From a virus, in the IMG/VR virus record IMGVR_UViG_3300048635_000111, positions 1 to 21,269 of that record: a stretch of DNA of 21,269 nt. One strand, given 5' to 3'. Both the position numbers and the translations under genes were made by a program. Under the pieces are notes generated by a model, which was not told the DNA's origin, searched no databases, and saw only the letters and a program-made list of their open reading frames with translations. This document shows, in pieces, positions 21,201 through 21,269 of this stretch; position 1 is the first letter of the stretch, and every line of letters starts with the position of its first letter.

Positions 21201-21269
21201 ATATTTCTATATCAAATCATAGCTATTTTAATTGCACTTAGATAGAATAATTAATAAAATCATGATAAA

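Noticed and set aside
1-21269. Alternative genetic code (TGA as tryptophan)
   Set aside because: Low GC raised the possibility, but tryptophan is TGG throughout the recognised proteins, and TGA serves as a stop (for example in the ATGA overlaps at 6742 and 16390).
1-21269. tRNA genes
   Set aside because: No segment with a convincing T-arm GGTTCRA and matching acceptor stem was seen; I cannot exclude a degenerate one without a scan.

Overview
The window is the structural (late) half of a contractile-tailed, Mu-like bacteriophage or prophage with very AT-rich DNA (about a quarter GC or less by eye). Shine-Dalgarno sequences of the type AAAGGAT, T-rich promoters with an isolated TATAAT box, and a flavin-dependent thymidylate synthase (ThyX) suggest a Campylobacterota host (Arcobacter/Campylobacter type). 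The host is an inference; no chromosomal gene is present to settle it.

Layout. 1-9265, minus strand: one long operon, read right to left, encoding tail sheath, tail tube, tail assembly chaperone (with a textbook -1 frameshift signal), a Mu gp48-like baseplate protein, a 40-residue membrane peptide, a tail fibre, portal, an unknown protein, scaffold, major capsid protein, a small coiled-coil protein and a long repeat-built fibre that runs off the left edge. 9399-9710: first copy of a roughly 320-bp repeated element. 9787-10100, plus strand: a small promoter-ORF-terminator cassette whose ORF is frameshifted. 10185-14343, minus: DUF3310-like protein, tape measure, gp46-like and gp47-like (J) baseplate proteins. 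14422-15531, plus: a three-ORF accessory cassette with its own promoter and terminator. 15527-17230, minus: ThyX, a small protein and a Mu gpF/SPP1 gp7-like head protein. 17277-17602 and 18576-18901: second and third copies of the repeated element, identical to each other, flanking a probable tail hub gene. 19009-21156, plus: a DNA-circularisation (N)-like tail protein, a candidate structured RNA and an unrecognised protein whose start is buried in a hairpin.

The genes together supply capsid, portal, scaffold, sheath, tube, tape measure, baseplate and fibres. No terminase, lysis, integrase or replication gene is seen. The gene order is strongly rearranged relative to Mu: the tape measure is not downstream of its chaperone, the hub and N-like genes are divergent, and head genes follow tail genes. 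The rearranged blocks are bordered by the repeated element.

The most unusual features are (i) the repeated element, which is mirror-symmetric: two arms of helically phased TAACC iterons, each with a small hairpin, around an AT-rich core; (ii) a perfect 81-bp inverted repeat that gives two divergent tail genes identical promoters and ribosome binding sites on either side of element copy 3; and (iii) a compact candidate RNA of about 140 nt with a consensus promoter and a 15-bp closing stem, followed by a Shine-Dalgarno-sequestering hairpin.
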